A DNA stretch of 64,000 nt from Sphingobacterium deserti (GCF_000757725.1 NZ_JJMU01000008.1:1-64000); one strand, 5' to 3'; shown: positions 27,186-37,690, counted from the first letter of the stretch. The notes: generated by a model not told the origin, from the sequence alone. Program-made: numbers and translations.

Positions 27186-28192
27186 TTTAGTATCTTGAAA
27201 ATCAATTCGCGCAGAATGTCCCCGCTATCCGTAAAGGGTCCTACATCCATACCTTTCGTCTTTAGATCATAAACACTGAGGTGATGAATGATGGAGAATG
27301 TTTTTTTACGGTTGAAGTTTCGCGCAGCAGCTTCGTATTCTTTCAGAAAGAAGGTGTGCACGCCCAGCTGCTTCGCGGCAACCTGCGGTGACTTATCTGG
27401 CAGGTAGTGATATTTCAAGATTTTAGTAAAATACGTTCCTAGGTTACCGATTACCATCGGAAGGGGATTTGATTTAGGATTTGCAACAAAGTAATCCACA
27501 ATCTGTATAGCTCGAACAGTGTTCCGTTTTGCCAAAGCAGACTGAAGTTCAAAGACGTTGAAATCCTTACTGATACCTATATTTTGTTCAATATGGAGGG
27601 CTTGCACTTCTTGGTGTTTTGGCACGTTTAGCAATAATTTATCGATTTCATTGGCTATTTTAGAGAGATCTGTCCCCAAATAATCGGCCATCATGGCCGC
27701 GGCTTGCGGATGGATATTGCGGTCGGCTGAACGAAATTGATCGACGATCCACTCCCCGATCTTGTTATCATAGAGTTTCGCAGATTCAATGACCACGCCA
27801 GCCTTTTCGAACGCTTTATAGATCTTTTTTCGTTTGTCAAATTTCCCATACTTGTAGGCTATGACCAAGATTGTTGAGGGTGTTAGGTGCTCCAAATATT
27901 TTAATAAAAGTTCTTCCTCCGACTTCCATTTCAAGTCTTGCGCCTCTTTGATGATGATAAGCTGGTGATCGCTCATCATGGGGTAGCGTTTTGCAGCGTT
28001 TACAATATTTATGATGGTACTATCTTTTCCATAGAGTATAGTTTGGTCAAAACCCTTTTGCGCATCGGTGAGTACCTTGTTCTCCAAGCTATCGGTGATC
28101 AAATCGATGTAATAAGACTCATCGCCATGCAAAAGGTATACAGGGCTGAACTTTCTTTTCTTGATATCGGCGAGGATTGCATTTACATTCAT
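27182..28192 (-). CDS. holA: DNA polymerase III delta subunit HolA
   Basis: Clamp-loader subunit that opens the beta sliding clamp. The N-terminus FSPVYLLHGDESYYIDLITD is the typical delta opening with a degenerate P-loop. An ATPase-like fold follows (TTIINIVNAAKRYPMMSDHQLIIIKEAQ), and a helical C-terminal collar domain contains RNTVRAIQIVDYFV. 336 residues, normal. Divergent from the HsdR-N protein gene, an arrangement I recall as common in this phylum. Confidence 0.93.
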   Translation of the reverse strand: MNVNAILADIKKRKFSPVYLLHGDESYYIDLITDSLENKVLTDAQKGFDQTILYGKDSTIINIVNAAKRYPMMSDHQLIIIKEAQDLKWKSEEELLLKYLEHLTPSTILVIAYKYGKFDKRKKIYKAFEKAGVVIESAKLYDNKIGEWIVDQFRSADRNIHPQAAAMMADYLGTDLSKIANEIDKLLLNVPKHQEVQALHIEQNIGISKDFNVFELQSALAKRNTVRAIQIVDYFVANPKSNPLPMVIGNLGTYFTKILKYHYLPDKSPQVAAKQLGVHTFFLKEYEAAARNFNRKKTFSIIHHLSVYDLKTKGMDVGPFTDSGDILRELIFKILN

Positions 28193-28240
28193 ACCTGACG
28201 AAATTACGAATTTTCAACGTTTTATTGCGGGTTGGTAATT

Positions 28241-28270
28241 TTGTTGTCCGCTTAAATTATCGTATTTTTG
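28241..28270 (+). promoter_or_regulatory. Promoter of the HsdR-N-domain gene
   Basis: TTG (28244-28246, or 28241-28243) and an exact -7 element TATTTTTG (28263-28270) lie 16 or 19 bases apart. The element ends only three bases before the ATG at 28274, so the message is predicted to be leaderless or nearly so. Confidence 0.6.
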
Positions 28271-28273
28271 AGG

Positions 28274-28741
28274 ATGTTTGAGCCTATTCCGCTAAATTTA
28301 CCGGCGTATTCGTCTAAGATCACGCAAAAATTGGATAAGCTATTTATTTTTGATGAGCTGCGAAAAAAGGACTTAGTGCTTACACCTGAAGAATGGGTCA
28401 GGCAGCATTGGATTCATTACCTGCATCGCTACAAACATTACCCGAAAGCTCTAATGCAGATCGAAGGTGGACTTCGGTTGAATACATTAAAGAAACGAAG
28501 CGACCTATTGATCTACAACAACGAAGGAGAGAAGATCCTTTTGGCAGAGTTTAAAGCGCCGACTGTCAAAATTACCGAAAAGGTATTCCATCAAATTGCC
28601 AACTACAACAGTATACATAAAATCCCCTTACTTTTGGTTAGTAACGGCATAGAGCACCATTATTGCAAAATAGATTTTGCTGAGAGTCGATTTTTCTTTT
28701 TACCGGAACTGCCAAATTATAATTCGGCGCTCTATTTGTAG
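28274..28741 (+). CDS. Orphan type I restriction HsdR N-terminal-domain (PD-(D/E)XK) protein
   Basis: 155 residues. It matches the stand-alone HsdR_N domain family: FIFDELRKK, LTPEEWVRQHWIHYL, then the nuclease core KRSDLLIYNN (Asp) and LLAEFKAP (Glu-x-Lys). The catalytic set of the PD-(D/E)XK fold is therefore intact. No helicase, HsdM or HsdS gene lies nearby, so it is not part of a restriction system here. Its steady place next to holA suggests a housekeeping DNA role (inference). The start at 28274 gives the family N-terminus. A TTG two codons earlier overlaps the -7 element. Confidence 0.88.
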   Translation: MFEPIPLNLPAYSSKITQKLDKLFIFDELRKKDLVLTPEEWVRQHWIHYLHRYKHYPKALMQIEGGLRLNTLKKRSDLLIYNNEGEKILLAEFKAPTVKITEKVFHQIANYNSIHKIPLLLVSNGIEHHYCKIDFAESRFFFLPELPNYNSALYL

Positions 28742-28799
28742 TTAAGATTTAAATGTTATTTTTATATTGGTATTTTATAAAACAGAAAACACAACAGCA

Positions 28800-29498
28800 A
28801 TGAATATAGATAAAAACGAATTTAGAAAATATGCAATCCAACATCATCGTATAGGTAGTCAGTATGTAGACGGCTATATTTCCCGTGTACAGCAAAATAT
28901 GCCGACCAACCTTACGCCTTACATTATTGAGGAACGCCAACTCAATGTGGCGCAGATGGACGTTTTCTCCCGGTTGATGATGGATCGTATCATCTTCTTA
29001 GGTGATGGTATCAATGATCAGGTTGCAAATATCGTGCAGGCTCAACTTTTGTTTTTGCAGTCTACCGATGCACAACGTGACATTCAGATCTATATTAACT
29101 CACCAGGTGGTAGCGTGTATGCTGGTTTAGGTATTTACGATACGATGCAATATATCTCTCCAGACGTAGCAACGATCTGTACGGGTATGGCTGCTTCTAT
29201 GGGTGCAGTTCTATTGGTTGCTGGAGCGAAAGGTAAGCGCGCAGCTTTAAAACATGCTCGCGTAATGATTCATCAGCCTTCTGGTGGTGCGCAGGGTGTG
29301 GCATCTGACATGGAGATCAATCTTCGGGAAATGTTGAAGCTTAAAGAAGAACTATATACGATTATTTCCGAGCATTCAGGCCAACCTTACGAGTGGGTAG
29401 AGAAGTCTTCCGATCGCGATTATTGGATGAAGGCGGCCGAAGCAAAAGAATTTGGTATGATTGATGAGGTACTATTGCCTAAAAAAGAAGTTAAATAA
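28800..29498 (+). CDS. clpP: ATP-dependent Clp protease proteolytic subunit ClpP
   Basis: 232-residue serine peptidase forming the tetradecameric chamber used by ClpX and ClpC. The nucleophile is S133 in GMAASMGAV and the catalytic His lies in MIHQPSGG; the conserved oxyanion region [10 protein letters not shown] is present. An N-terminal extension of about 35 residues before TPYIIEERQ is usual in this phylum. The ATG at 28800 is preferred over an in-frame TTG at 28767. It precedes clpX by 11 bases in a clpP-clpX operon. Confidence 0.97.
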   Translation: MNIDKNEFRKYAIQHHRIGSQYVDGYISRVQQNMPTNLTPYIIEERQLNVAQMDVFSRLMMDRIIFLGDGINDQVANIVQAQLLFLQSTDAQRDIQIYINSPGGSVYAGLGIYDTMQYISPDVATICTGMAASMGAVLLVAGAKGKRAALKHARVMIHQPSGGAQGVASDMEINLREMLKLKEELYTIISEHSGQPYEWVEKSSDRDYWMKAAEAKEFGMIDEVLLPKKEVK

Positions 29499-29509
29499 CA
29501 AATCAATCG

Positions 29510-30760
29510 ATGAGTAAGATTAATAATAGAGATATCCGTTGCTCGTTTTGCGGCATTAGCAAAAACGATGCGCAAATGCTTATTGCTGGCGACGGAGCTC
29601 ATATATGCGATCGTTGCGTGACCCAGGCAGGTGAAATTTTGGCGGAGGAATTGAAGCAGCGTAAAAGCAAGTCATTACAGACGACGCTTAAGCTTGTGCG
29701 TCCTATCGAGATTAAACAGCATTTGGATCAGTATGTAATCGGGCAAGATGACGCGAAGAAAGTAATTTCTGTTTCCGTATACAATCATTATAAACGCTTG
29801 AATCAGAAAGTAGACAAGGATGAAATAGAGATTGAAAAGTCCAATTTGATCATTGTCGGTGAGACTGGAACGGGAAAAACCTTGTTGGCTAAAACGGTAG
29901 CCAAGATATTAAACGTTCCTTTTTGTATCGTGGATGCTACTGTGCTAACGGAAGCAGGCTACGTCGGTGAGGATGTCGAGAGTATTTTGACAAGACTGCT
30001 CCAGGCGGCTGATTATGACGTGGCTGCTGCAGAACGCGGTATTATCTACATCGATGAAATCGACAAGATTGCACGTAAGAGCGACAACCCATCTATCACC
30101 AGAGATGTCTCCGGTGAAGGTGTACAACAGGCTCTACTGAAAATATTAGAAGGTACGAATGTAAATGTTCCACCGCAAGGTGGGCGTAAGCACCCGGATC
30201 AGAAAATGATTTCGGTAAACACGAGCAACATCCTCTTTATATGTGGTGGTGCATTTGATGGCATTCAAAAGAAAATTGCGAACAGGTTACGTACGCAGAC
30301 GGTAGGTTACAAGATGAAGGATGATGATGAGGAGGTTGACTTGACAAACTTGTACAAATATATCACACCGTTGGATTTGAAGAATTTTGGGCTCATCCCC
30401 GAGTTAATCGGTCGTTTGCCGGTGTTAACATATTTGAATCCGCTTGATAAAGAAACGCTATTGAACATTTTGACGGAACCTAAAAATGCGCTGATTAAAC
30501 AGTATATGAAGTTGTTTAATTACGAGGGTGTAGAGCTAACTTTTGATGAGGACGTTTATGACTTCATTGTCGAGAAAGCTTGGGAGTTCAAATTGGGCGC
30601 ACGCGGTTTACGCAGTATTTGTGAAGCCATTATGCTCGACGCCATGTTTGAAATACCAACATCGAAGGAGGATACGGGCGATAAGGTATTCCATATAAAT
30701 TTGGAATACGCCAAAAAGAAGTTTGCGAAGTCAGATATTAAGAAGCTTCAGGTAGCTTAA
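29510..30760 (+). CDS. clpX: ATP-dependent Clp protease ATP-binding subunit ClpX
   Basis: 416-residue AAA+ unfoldase. The N-terminal zinc-binding domain has four cysteines (CSFCGI and ICDRC). The AAA+ module has Walker A GETGTGKT, Walker [11 protein letters not shown] and the ClpX pore and sensor motifs ([20 protein letters not shown]). Full length. Cotranscribed with clpP and closed by a strong terminator directly at its stop. Confidence 0.97.
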   Translation: MSKINNRDIRCSFCGISKNDAQMLIAGDGAHICDRCVTQAGEILAEELKQRKSKSLQTTLKLVRPIEIKQHLDQYVIGQDDAKKVISVSVYNHYKRLNQKVDKDEIEIEKSNLIIVGETGTGKTLLAKTVAKILNVPFCIVDATVLTEAGYVGEDVESILTRLLQAADYDVAAAERGIIYIDEIDKIARKSDNPSITRDVSGEGVQQALLKILEGTNVNVPPQGGRKHPDQKMISVNTSNILFICGGAFDGIQKKIANRLRTQTVGYKMKDDDEEVDLTNLYKYITPLDLKNFGLIPELIGRLPVLTYLNPLDKETLLNILTEPKNALIKQYMKLFNYEGVELTFDEDVYDFIVEKAWEFKLGARGLRSICEAIMLDAMFEIPTSKEDTGDKVFHINLEYAKKKFAKSDIKKLQVA

Positions 30761-30792
30761 AAAAATCCCTCAGCAAGCTGAGGGATTTTTTG
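30760..30792 (+). terminator. Terminator of clpP-clpX
   Basis: Near-perfect palindrome AATCCCTCAGC/GCTGAGGGATT flanked by A and T runs; six T follow. The A/T symmetry could let it work on both strands. The stop codon of clpX touches the stem. Confidence 0.92.
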
Positions 30793-30853
30793 TATAGTAT
30801 AAAACGGAATTGTTAGCTACGCGATTCCGATGGTTTAACCTAATGAACAGGAT

Positions 30854-31669
30854 ATGACAAAAAAGAAGACGGTAGAAACCCCTATTACGCCCGGTCTAAA
30901 ATCGAAGAAAGACATTGTGAACAATTGGTTACCGCGCTACACCGGTTGTCCGCTTGAAGAATTTGAACCCTATGTATTGCTGACGAATTTCTCTAAATAC
31001 GTGAAGATGTTCTCGGAGATGAATGACAATGCGGCAATCTATGGCGAGGATAAAGCGATGCAAGCTTGTACTGCTGGGGGGATAACCATTATCAATTTCG
31101 GCATGGGCAGCCCCATGGCAGCCACGGTAATGGATTTGCTTTCCGCTATCAACCCCAAAGCGGTATTGTTTCTTGGTAAGACTGGCGGTCTCAAGAAAAA
31201 AATTCCGGTGGGCGAACTTATACTTCCCATTGCCGCTATACGAGGTGAAGGGACTTCTAACGACTACTTCCCGCAGGAAGTACCATCCCTACCCTCATTT
31301 GCACTCCAAAAAGCGATATCAACTACGATTCGTGACTACTCGCGGGACTATTGGACGGGAACCGTGTACACGACGAACCGCCGCGTATGGGAGCACGATA
31401 AGGCTTTCAAAAAGTATTTGAAAGCAATCCGCGCCATGGCCGTTGATATGGAAACCGCGACAATTTTCAGCGTAGGCTTTTCAAACAAAATACCGACGGG
31501 CGCGTTATTACTAGTATCAGATCAGCCAATGGTTCCAGAGGGTGTAAAAACATCAGAAAGCGACTTGGCGGTTACCGCCAAATATGTGGAGACGCACCTC
31601 AAAATTGGCATTGACGCACTGAAACAGCTTGCAAATAACGGATTAACCGTTAAACATCTAAAATTTTAA
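30854..31669 (+). CDS. amn: AMP nucleosidase (short Bacteroidota form)
   Basis: 271 residues of the purine/uridine phosphorylase-like (PNP_UDP) fold. Visible are the glycine-rich phosphate/ribose loop FGMGSPMAATVM, the core LFLGKTGGLKKKIPVGELILP, and the nucleobase/ribose region AVDMETATIFSVGF, where Met-Glu binds ribose, plus VSDQP. Bacteroidota proteins of this size are annotated as AMP nucleosidase, hydrolysing AMP to adenine and ribose 5-phosphate. A purine nucleoside phosphorylase activity cannot be excluded by eye. The ATG at 30854 has AACAGGAT upstream. Confidence 0.82.
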   Translation: MTKKKTVETPITPGLKSKKDIVNNWLPRYTGCPLEEFEPYVLLTNFSKYVKMFSEMNDNAAIYGEDKAMQACTAGGITIINFGMGSPMAATVMDLLSAINPKAVLFLGKTGGLKKKIPVGELILPIAAIRGEGTSNDYFPQEVPSLPSFALQKAISTTIRDYSRDYWTGTVYTTNRRVWEHDKAFKKYLKAIRAMAVDMETATIFSVGFSNKIPTGALLLVSDQPMVPEGVKTSESDLAVTAKYVETHLKIGIDALKQLANNGLTVKHLKF

Positions 31670-31708
31670 AAGGAGCTATTATCCTGATCTAGCGCTAGAA
31701 AATATAAT

Positions 31709-33073
31709 ATGTGGTATAACAATATTTTGGAAACCATTGGCAACACGCCCTTAGTAAAACTGAATAAAGTAACCAAACACCTCAAAGGGACTGTACTTGC
31801 TAAAATTGAAACCACGAATCCGGGAAATTCTATCAAGGACCGTATGGCCATTAAAATGATTGAAGACGCGGAGGAAGCAGGTTTACTGAAGCCTGGTGGC
31901 ACCATAATAGAAGGCACCTCTGGAAATACGGGGATGGGTCTGGCAATGGCGGCAGTTGTGAAAGGCTACAAATGTATATTTACCACGACCGACAAACAAT
32001 CGAAAGAGAAGATAGATGCGCTCCGCGCTTTTGGCGCTGAGGTGATCGTTTGCCCAACAAATGTAGACCCTGAAGATCCAAGATCTTACTACTCCGTTTC
32101 CAGTAGACTTGTCAAAGAGGTGCCCAATGCGTGGAAAGCGAACCAGTATGATAATTTATCAAATGCTCAGGCGCATTATGAACAAACTGGCCCCGAAATA
32201 TGGGCGCAAACTGAGGGAAAGATCACGCACCTTGTTGTGGGTGTAGGTACTGGCGGAACGATATCCGGCGCAGGCAGATATCTACGCGAGCAAAACCCAA
32301 ATATTAAGATCTGGGGAATCGATACTTACGGATCGGTCTTTAAGAAATATAAGGAAACGGGTGTATTGGATAAAGCAGAAATCTACCCTTATATAACAGA
32401 AGGAATTGGTGAGGACTTTATACCTGCAAATGTTGACTTCGAAGTTATTGACTTATTTGAAAAGGTAACGGATAAGGATGCGGCGCTAATGACTCGTGAA
32501 TTGGCACGTCAAGAGGGCATCTTTGCAGGGAATTCGGCTGGATCAGCTATTGCTGGATTGCTTCAACTAGGAAAATCTTTGAAAGAGGACGATTTAGTGG
32601 TCGTTATCTTTCATGATCATGGATCGCGTTATATGGGAAAGATGTATAACGAAGATTGGCTTCGTGAACGTGGATTCCTGAAAGATAAGAAGCTGACCGC
32701 GCAAAGCATTTTACAGAAGCGTGGCGACCAAGATACGATTATGGCTGATGGAGCACAATCCATTCTGGAGACCTTTAATTTGATGAAAGCATTAAACATC
32801 TCGCAGATCCCGGTGACACAGCAAGGAATGGTAGTCAGCAAGGTAACGGAGTCTGATATTCTGAACGCACTGCTGGATAACCCGTCGCTTAAATCTGCAG
32901 CCGTGGAAACCATCGCCAGCAAGGTATTTCCGTTCGTTGATCTCAATACATCTATCGACAAGATATCTACACTAATCGATAAGGAAAATCAAGCGGTACT
33001 GGTTGAGGATGTCCATGGAAAAATAAACATTATCACGCAATACGATATTATAAACGCCATTTCTGAAATCTAA
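31709..33073 (+). CDS. Cystathionine beta-synthase-like PLP enzyme with CBS pair
   Basis: 454 residues. The N-terminal fold-type II PLP domain has the Schiff-base lysine K43 in NPGNSIKDRMA, the asparagine loop GTSGNTGMG and the phosphate loop GVGTGGTISG. Two CBS motifs occupy about 340-452 (GAQSILETFNLMKALNISQ and the second repeat). This is the architecture of cystathionine beta-synthase (serine plus homocysteine) and of some O-acetylserine-type cysteine synthases. The fused CBS pair favours the former. It begins 39 bases after the AMP nucleosidase gene on the same strand. Confidence 0.88.
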   Translation: MWYNNILETIGNTPLVKLNKVTKHLKGTVLAKIETTNPGNSIKDRMAIKMIEDAEEAGLLKPGGTIIEGTSGNTGMGLAMAAVVKGYKCIFTTTDKQSKEKIDALRAFGAEVIVCPTNVDPEDPRSYYSVSSRLVKEVPNAWKANQYDNLSNAQAHYEQTGPEIWAQTEGKITHLVVGVGTGGTISGAGRYLREQNPNIKIWGIDTYGSVFKKYKETGVLDKAEIYPYITEGIGEDFIPANVDFEVIDLFEKVTDKDAALMTRELARQEGIFAGNSAGSAIAGLLQLGKSLKEDDLVVVIFHDHGSRYMGKMYNEDWLRERGFLKDKKLTAQSILQKRGDQDTIMADGAQSILETFNLMKALNISQIPVTQQGMVVSKVTESDILNALLDNPSLKSAAVETIASKVFPFVDLNTSIDKISTLIDKENQAVLVEDVHGKINIITQYDIINAISEI

Positions 33074-33127
33074 AATCCCTGAAGCCTATTGCAAATCTAT
33101 ACTCTTTATTAATTAATAAGGTTCTTT

Positions 33128-33829
33128 ATGGAAAGAAACAGTAAACTTAAGCGATTGGAGTATTGGCTGAAAGCCCGATTAGGAAAAATAGCTTTTATTG
33201 ACGTGGAGAAGCGCATCAACAAACGCTGGTATGGTAGCGATTACGGCGGCTTTTACGTTAACCCCGATTCCTTAGATGCTCGTTCCGTCGTATATTCATT
33301 TGGAATAGGGCAAGACATTTCATTTGACAAGGCAATGATCGAGCAGCACCAATGTTCGGTATTTGGCTTTGACCCAACGCCAAAATCCATAGATTGGGTG
33401 CGCAGCCAACATCTTCCACCGCAATTCCATTTCTATCCGTACGGTCTAGGCGTGCGTACAGAAGAAGTAAAGTTCCATCTTCCACGAAATAAAGAGCATG
33501 TTTCCGGTAGTATTTTCGACCATGGCTTGGTAAGTGAAGAGGATTATGTTTCCGTTCCGCTGAAAAGCTTCGCAGACATTTTAATGGACAGCGGACATAC
33601 AAAAATAGATGTATTAAAAATGGATATCGAGGGTTCGGAGTATGTGGTTATAGATAGTATTTTGGAATCAGGCATTGAGATCAAGCAGCTGCTGCTAGAA
33701 ACGCATGAACGCTTCTTTGCCGATGGTAAAGCTAGAGGCACGAAGTTCTTCAACACATTACGGCAGCACGGCTATCGCATCTTTGCTATTTCTGATACCT
33801 ATCAGGAGATTTCACTGATTAAAGATTGA
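33128..33829 (+). CDS. FkbM-family SAM-dependent methyltransferase
   Basis: 233 residues. Class I methyltransferase pattern: SFGIGQDISFDKAM (SAM loop), VFGFDPTPKSIDWV (acidic ribose contact), and the FkbM signature KIDVLKMDIEGSEYVVID near residue 165. Such enzymes O-methylate sugars of lipids or polysaccharides, or secondary metabolites; the substrate is not visible. No sugar-biosynthesis genes lie around it, so the role is open. 54 bases after the CBS-like gene, possibly its third cistron. Confidence 0.88.
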   Translation: MERNSKLKRLEYWLKARLGKIAFIDVEKRINKRWYGSDYGGFYVNPDSLDARSVVYSFGIGQDISFDKAMIEQHQCSVFGFDPTPKSIDWVRSQHLPPQFHFYPYGLGVRTEEVKFHLPRNKEHVSGSIFDHGLVSEEDYVSVPLKSFADILMDSGHTKIDVLKMDIEGSEYVVIDSILESGIEIKQLLLETHERFFADGKARGTKFFNTLRQHGYRIFAISDTYQEISLIKD

Positions 33830-33867
33830 TGAAGTGTAGCTCCTGTAAAGGAGTATCATTTGGTCTA

Positions 33868-34170
33868 CTACTCTTCTTTAGGTTCTACTTCTTGGATAAC
33901 GTATACGTCTTCGTTATCCTTTTTCATTTTGTAACGTTCGCGCGCGATACGCTGGATTTCTGTCGGACTGAACTGCGCATCCTTTATGGATTTTTCCATT
34001 CGCTCTATCTCCGTTTCATAGAACTCTTTTTCGTTTTCCAGTTTGCTTTTTTCTTGCTGATAAGCGAACTGTGTACTTAAATCATAGCGATCAAAGAAAC
34101 ATATCCAAACGACAAATGCCGTCCCGGCAATCAGATACTTATTCCGTATAAGGCTCAGAAATCTCTCCAT
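33868..34170 (-). CDS. FtsB/DivIC-family septum formation initiator
   Basis: 100 residues: short cytoplasmic N-terminus, one membrane helix (about 12-26), then a periplasmic coiled coil (about 35-65, QQEKSKLENEKEFYETEIERM) and the conserved end SPTEIQRIARERYKMKKDNED. This is the layout of FtsB/DivIC, which bridges the divisome with FtsL and FtsQ. In this phylum it usually sits beside eno, as here. An exact -7 element lies four bases before the ATG. Converges with the FkbM gene. Confidence 0.92.
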   Translation of the reverse strand: MERFLSLIRNKYLIAGTAFVVWICFFDRYDLSTQFAYQQEKSKLENEKEFYETEIERMEKSIKDAQFSPTEIQRIARERYKMKKDNEDVYVIQEVEPKEE

Positions 34171-34174
34171 AAAA

Positions 34175-34182
34175 CAAAGGTA
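34175..34182 (-). promoter_or_regulatory. -7 element of the FtsB-like gene
   Basis: TACCTTTG on the minus strand, exact TAnnTTTG, four bases before the ATG at 34170. Predicts a leaderless or very short-leader transcript. No -33 TTG at normal spacing. Confidence 0.5.
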
Positions 34183-34430
34183 AATATATCTGCCTAAACT
34201 TACGCAGAATTTTGCAGAGTTTCATCTTTGCATAACATAGTTGTAGAGGATTATGTTACATTATCGATAAACAACTAATTGTTAAATGAAGAAATAAATT
34301 TGTAAAGATAAAAGATAATTGTAAATTAGATCACTATACGACGTAGCCTCAGTTTGCAGTAACCACAATTCTGGCCCAATGCCAGATACGGTCTGCCAAT
34401 CCTATTAATGGACGAGTCATATTTAAATTG

Positions 34431-34793
34431 ATGATGAAAAAAACGATAAAACGCGCCTTGCCAGCCCTGCTTCTACTTAGCATGAGCATGGCACTTGCTC
34501 TCTTCGGTTATGCTAAACATCAGATCCGGCCTTTTAATGAACTGCATGCAGCGATTGATGGAAAGATACTGCTATCAGACACCACTCAAGCCATCACAAT
34601 GCCTAAAGGAAATGAATTCACTGGTGTTCTTGTTATCGACGACAAAGTTGACTCCGATCATAGCAAGATAAAAGATAAGGAATTTAAAAAGAGGGTTAAG
34701 AAAATGATGATAAGAAAAAATGCGACTCCGGAGGATGTAAAAAAATATGGAACAAATGCATTAAATGGCATTATGTTCATTACAACAAAATAG
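34431..34793 (+). CDS. Small exported protein with TonB-plug-like C-terminus (120 aa)
   Basis: A basic start (MMKKTIKR) and hydrophobic helix (about 9-27) indicate export; no lipobox. The mature part is polar, with a lysine-rich centre (KDKEFKKRVKKMMIRK). The C-terminus KKYGTNALNGIMFITTK closely resembles the plug-domain motif of SusC/TonB-dependent receptors (YGxxxxNGVIxITTK), but there is no barrel. The same tail occurs in some BlaR1/M56-type and small exported Bacteroidota proteins. The function is unknown. ATG at 34431 or 34434; a TTG at 34428 is also in frame. It stands alone between divergent ftsB-like and convergent eno. Confidence 0.78.
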   Translation: MMKKTIKRALPALLLLSMSMALALFGYAKHQIRPFNELHAAIDGKILLSDTTQAITMPKGNEFTGVLVIDDKVDSDHSKIKDKEFKKRVKKMMIRKNATPEDVKKYGTNALNGIMFITTK

Positions 34794-34825
34794 AGCCGCT
34801 GATTTGGTAGTGGGACTGCTATAGT

Positions 34826-34866
34826 AAAAATAATGTCCTTAGCAAGCTATAGCTACTAAGGACATT
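34826..34866 (-). terminator. Terminator of eno
   Basis: Perfect 11-base stem AATGTCCTTAG/CTAAGGACATT with a 13-base loop; on the minus strand the stem runs into ATTTTTACT. Lies 26 bases beyond the eno stop. Confidence 0.88.
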
Positions 34867-34891
34867 TCAGCTTTCACAAGAATGTGATTAC

Positions 34892-36193
<1,302 letters not shown>

Positions 36194-36219
36194 TTATATT
36201 GTCTTTTTCAATTTCCCAA

Positions 36220-36273
36220 CTTAGTGTATAATCAACACTAAGATAACATTTATACTTAGTATATTCAAACTTA
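36220..36273 (-). promoter_or_regulatory. eno promoter and leader hairpin
   Basis: On the minus strand, TAAGTTTG (36266-36273) is an exact -7 element about 76 bases before the ATG. The leader contains a perfect 8-base stem CTTAGTGT/ACACTAAG with a 7-base loop (36220-36242). The hexamer ACTTAG occurs three times on the plus strand (36219, 36254, 36269). No -33 TTG is obvious. A control function for the hairpin is inference. Confidence 0.5.
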
Positions 36274-36373
36274 GATAAAATTTACCTACTAATCTACATT
36301 CCGTTTTAAAAATCTGAATCTTCATTTGAAAGTTTTTGAACTAGCCCGGTTCTTTTGCTACAAAGCCATGAGC

Positions 36374-36410
36374 ACAAAAAAAGGCCAAACGTTCAGTTCA
36401 GCCTTTATTT
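36374..36410 (-). terminator. Terminator of carA
   Basis: On the minus strand, AAAGGC and GCCTTT arms enclose a 15-base loop and run into seven T. Begins directly after the carA stop at 36417. Confidence 0.75.
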
Positions 36411-36416
36411 TGTTAT

Positions 36417-37517
36417 CTATGCTTTGATCATAGCAATAAAATCATCAAATAAATAGCGGGAGTCATGCGGACCAGGTGACGACTCTGGGTGGTATTGTAC
36501 CGAAAAAGCTTTCTTACCTTTCACTCTGATTCCTTCGACGGAGTTATCATTCAAATTCACATGAGTTACTTCGATTTTATCCGATTTTTCGATGTCTTCA
36601 GCGACAACGCTAAACCCATGGTTCTGCGAGGTAATCTCACAACGATTGGAAATGATATTTTTCACGGGATGATTAATGCCACGATGCCCGTTATGCATTT
36701 TTTGTGTACGGATTCCATTCGCTAAGGCCAGCATTTGGTGTCCTAAACAGATACCAAACATCGGCTTTTCAGCGTCGACAATCTCCTTTATAGTTTCGAT
36801 AGCATAGTCGATAGCTGCCGGATCGCCGGGGCCGTTTGAGATAAAATAACCATCCGGGTTCCAGTCTTCCATTTCTTTAAAAGTGGTTTTAGCTGGAAAA
36901 ACTTTCGCATATACCTGACGGGAATCAAAATTGCGAAGAATGTTCTTTTTTATACCTAAATCCAATACTGCCACGCGGGTTGGAGCGCTCTCTTCGCCAT
37001 AGAAGTAAGGCTCTTTTGTAGAAACGACTGATGAAAGTTCTAAACCTTCCATGGAAGGCACATTCGCCAATATGCTTTTAAGCTCTTCTACATCAAGGTT
37101 TTCCGACGAGATAATAGCGTTCATGGCGCCCTTATCACGAATATGACGCACTAAAGAACGTGTATCGATGTCAGATATACCGACTAGGTTTTGTTCTTCA
37201 AAATACGTCTGTATTGAGGAATCTGCCATTTGACGGCTATAATTAATATTGTAGTTTTTGCATACCAATCCTGCAATCTGAATCTTTCCAGATTCGGTAT
37301 CATCCTCATCGATACCATAATTACCAATATGTGCATTTGTAGTTACCATGATTTGTCCATAATAGGACGGATCGGTAAAGATCTCCTGATAACCCGTTGT
37401 ACCTGTATTGTAACAGATTTCGCCCGTTGTCGTTCCAATTTTTCCGGCAGCCTTGCCATGATAAACCGTTCCGTCTTCGAGCACCAAAATTGCTGGTAAT
37501 TTACTGTAGTTGGTCAT
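36417..37517 (-). CDS. carA: Carbamoyl-phosphate synthase small (glutaminase) subunit
   Basis: 366 residues. The N-terminal CPSase_sm domain has LVLEDGTVYHG-like LEDGTVYHGKAAG and NTGTTGYQEIFTDPSY. The class I glutamine amidotransferase domain has the nucleophile Cys in GICLGHQMLA and His-Glu in QYHPESSPG. It supplies ammonia from glutamine to CarB for arginine and pyrimidine synthesis. carB is not adjacent: a terminator closes carA here. The start ATG at 37517 gives a normal length. Confidence 0.97.
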   Translation of the reverse strand: MTNYSKLPAILVLEDGTVYHGKAAGKIGTTTGEICYNTGTTGYQEIFTDPSYYGQIMVTTNAHIGNYGIDEDDTESGKIQIAGLVCKNYNINYSRQMADSSIQTYFEEQNLVGISDIDTRSLVRHIRDKGAMNAIISSENLDVEELKSILANVPSMEGLELSSVVSTKEPYFYGEESAPTRVAVLDLGIKKNILRNFDSRQVYAKVFPAKTTFKEMEDWNPDGYFISNGPGDPAAIDYAIETIKEIVDAEKPMFGICLGHQMLALANGIRTQKMHNGHRGINHPVKNIISNRCEITSQNHGFSVVAEDIEKSDKIEVTHVNLNDNSVEGIRVKGKKAFSVQYHPESSPGPHDSRYLFDDFIAMIKA

Positions 37518-37558
37518 TCTTTTATATTAATGTATATGGTTCCTAATGTATAGATACA

Positions 37559-37577
37559 AAAAAAGCCCAAAAGGGCT
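37559..37577 (-). terminator. Short terminator upstream of carA
   Basis: Small hairpin AGCCC-AAAA-GGGCT; on the minus strand it runs into seven T. It would end transcripts arriving from the repeat array/YwbE side before carA, or act as an attenuator in the carA leader. Confidence 0.6.
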
Positions 37578-37690
37578 AAAATTAAATCAAATATCCTGTG
37601 AATCAATGTAAACATTGAATTTCTGCCACGCTGCAACGAGAAATGTTACCCCATTTTTCACGAGAGACAAAGTTAGGTAAATAAAGTAAA

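Noticed and set aside
28274-28741. Restriction-modification system
   Set aside because: Only a stand-alone HsdR_N-type domain is present; no methylase, specificity or helicase subunits nearby.
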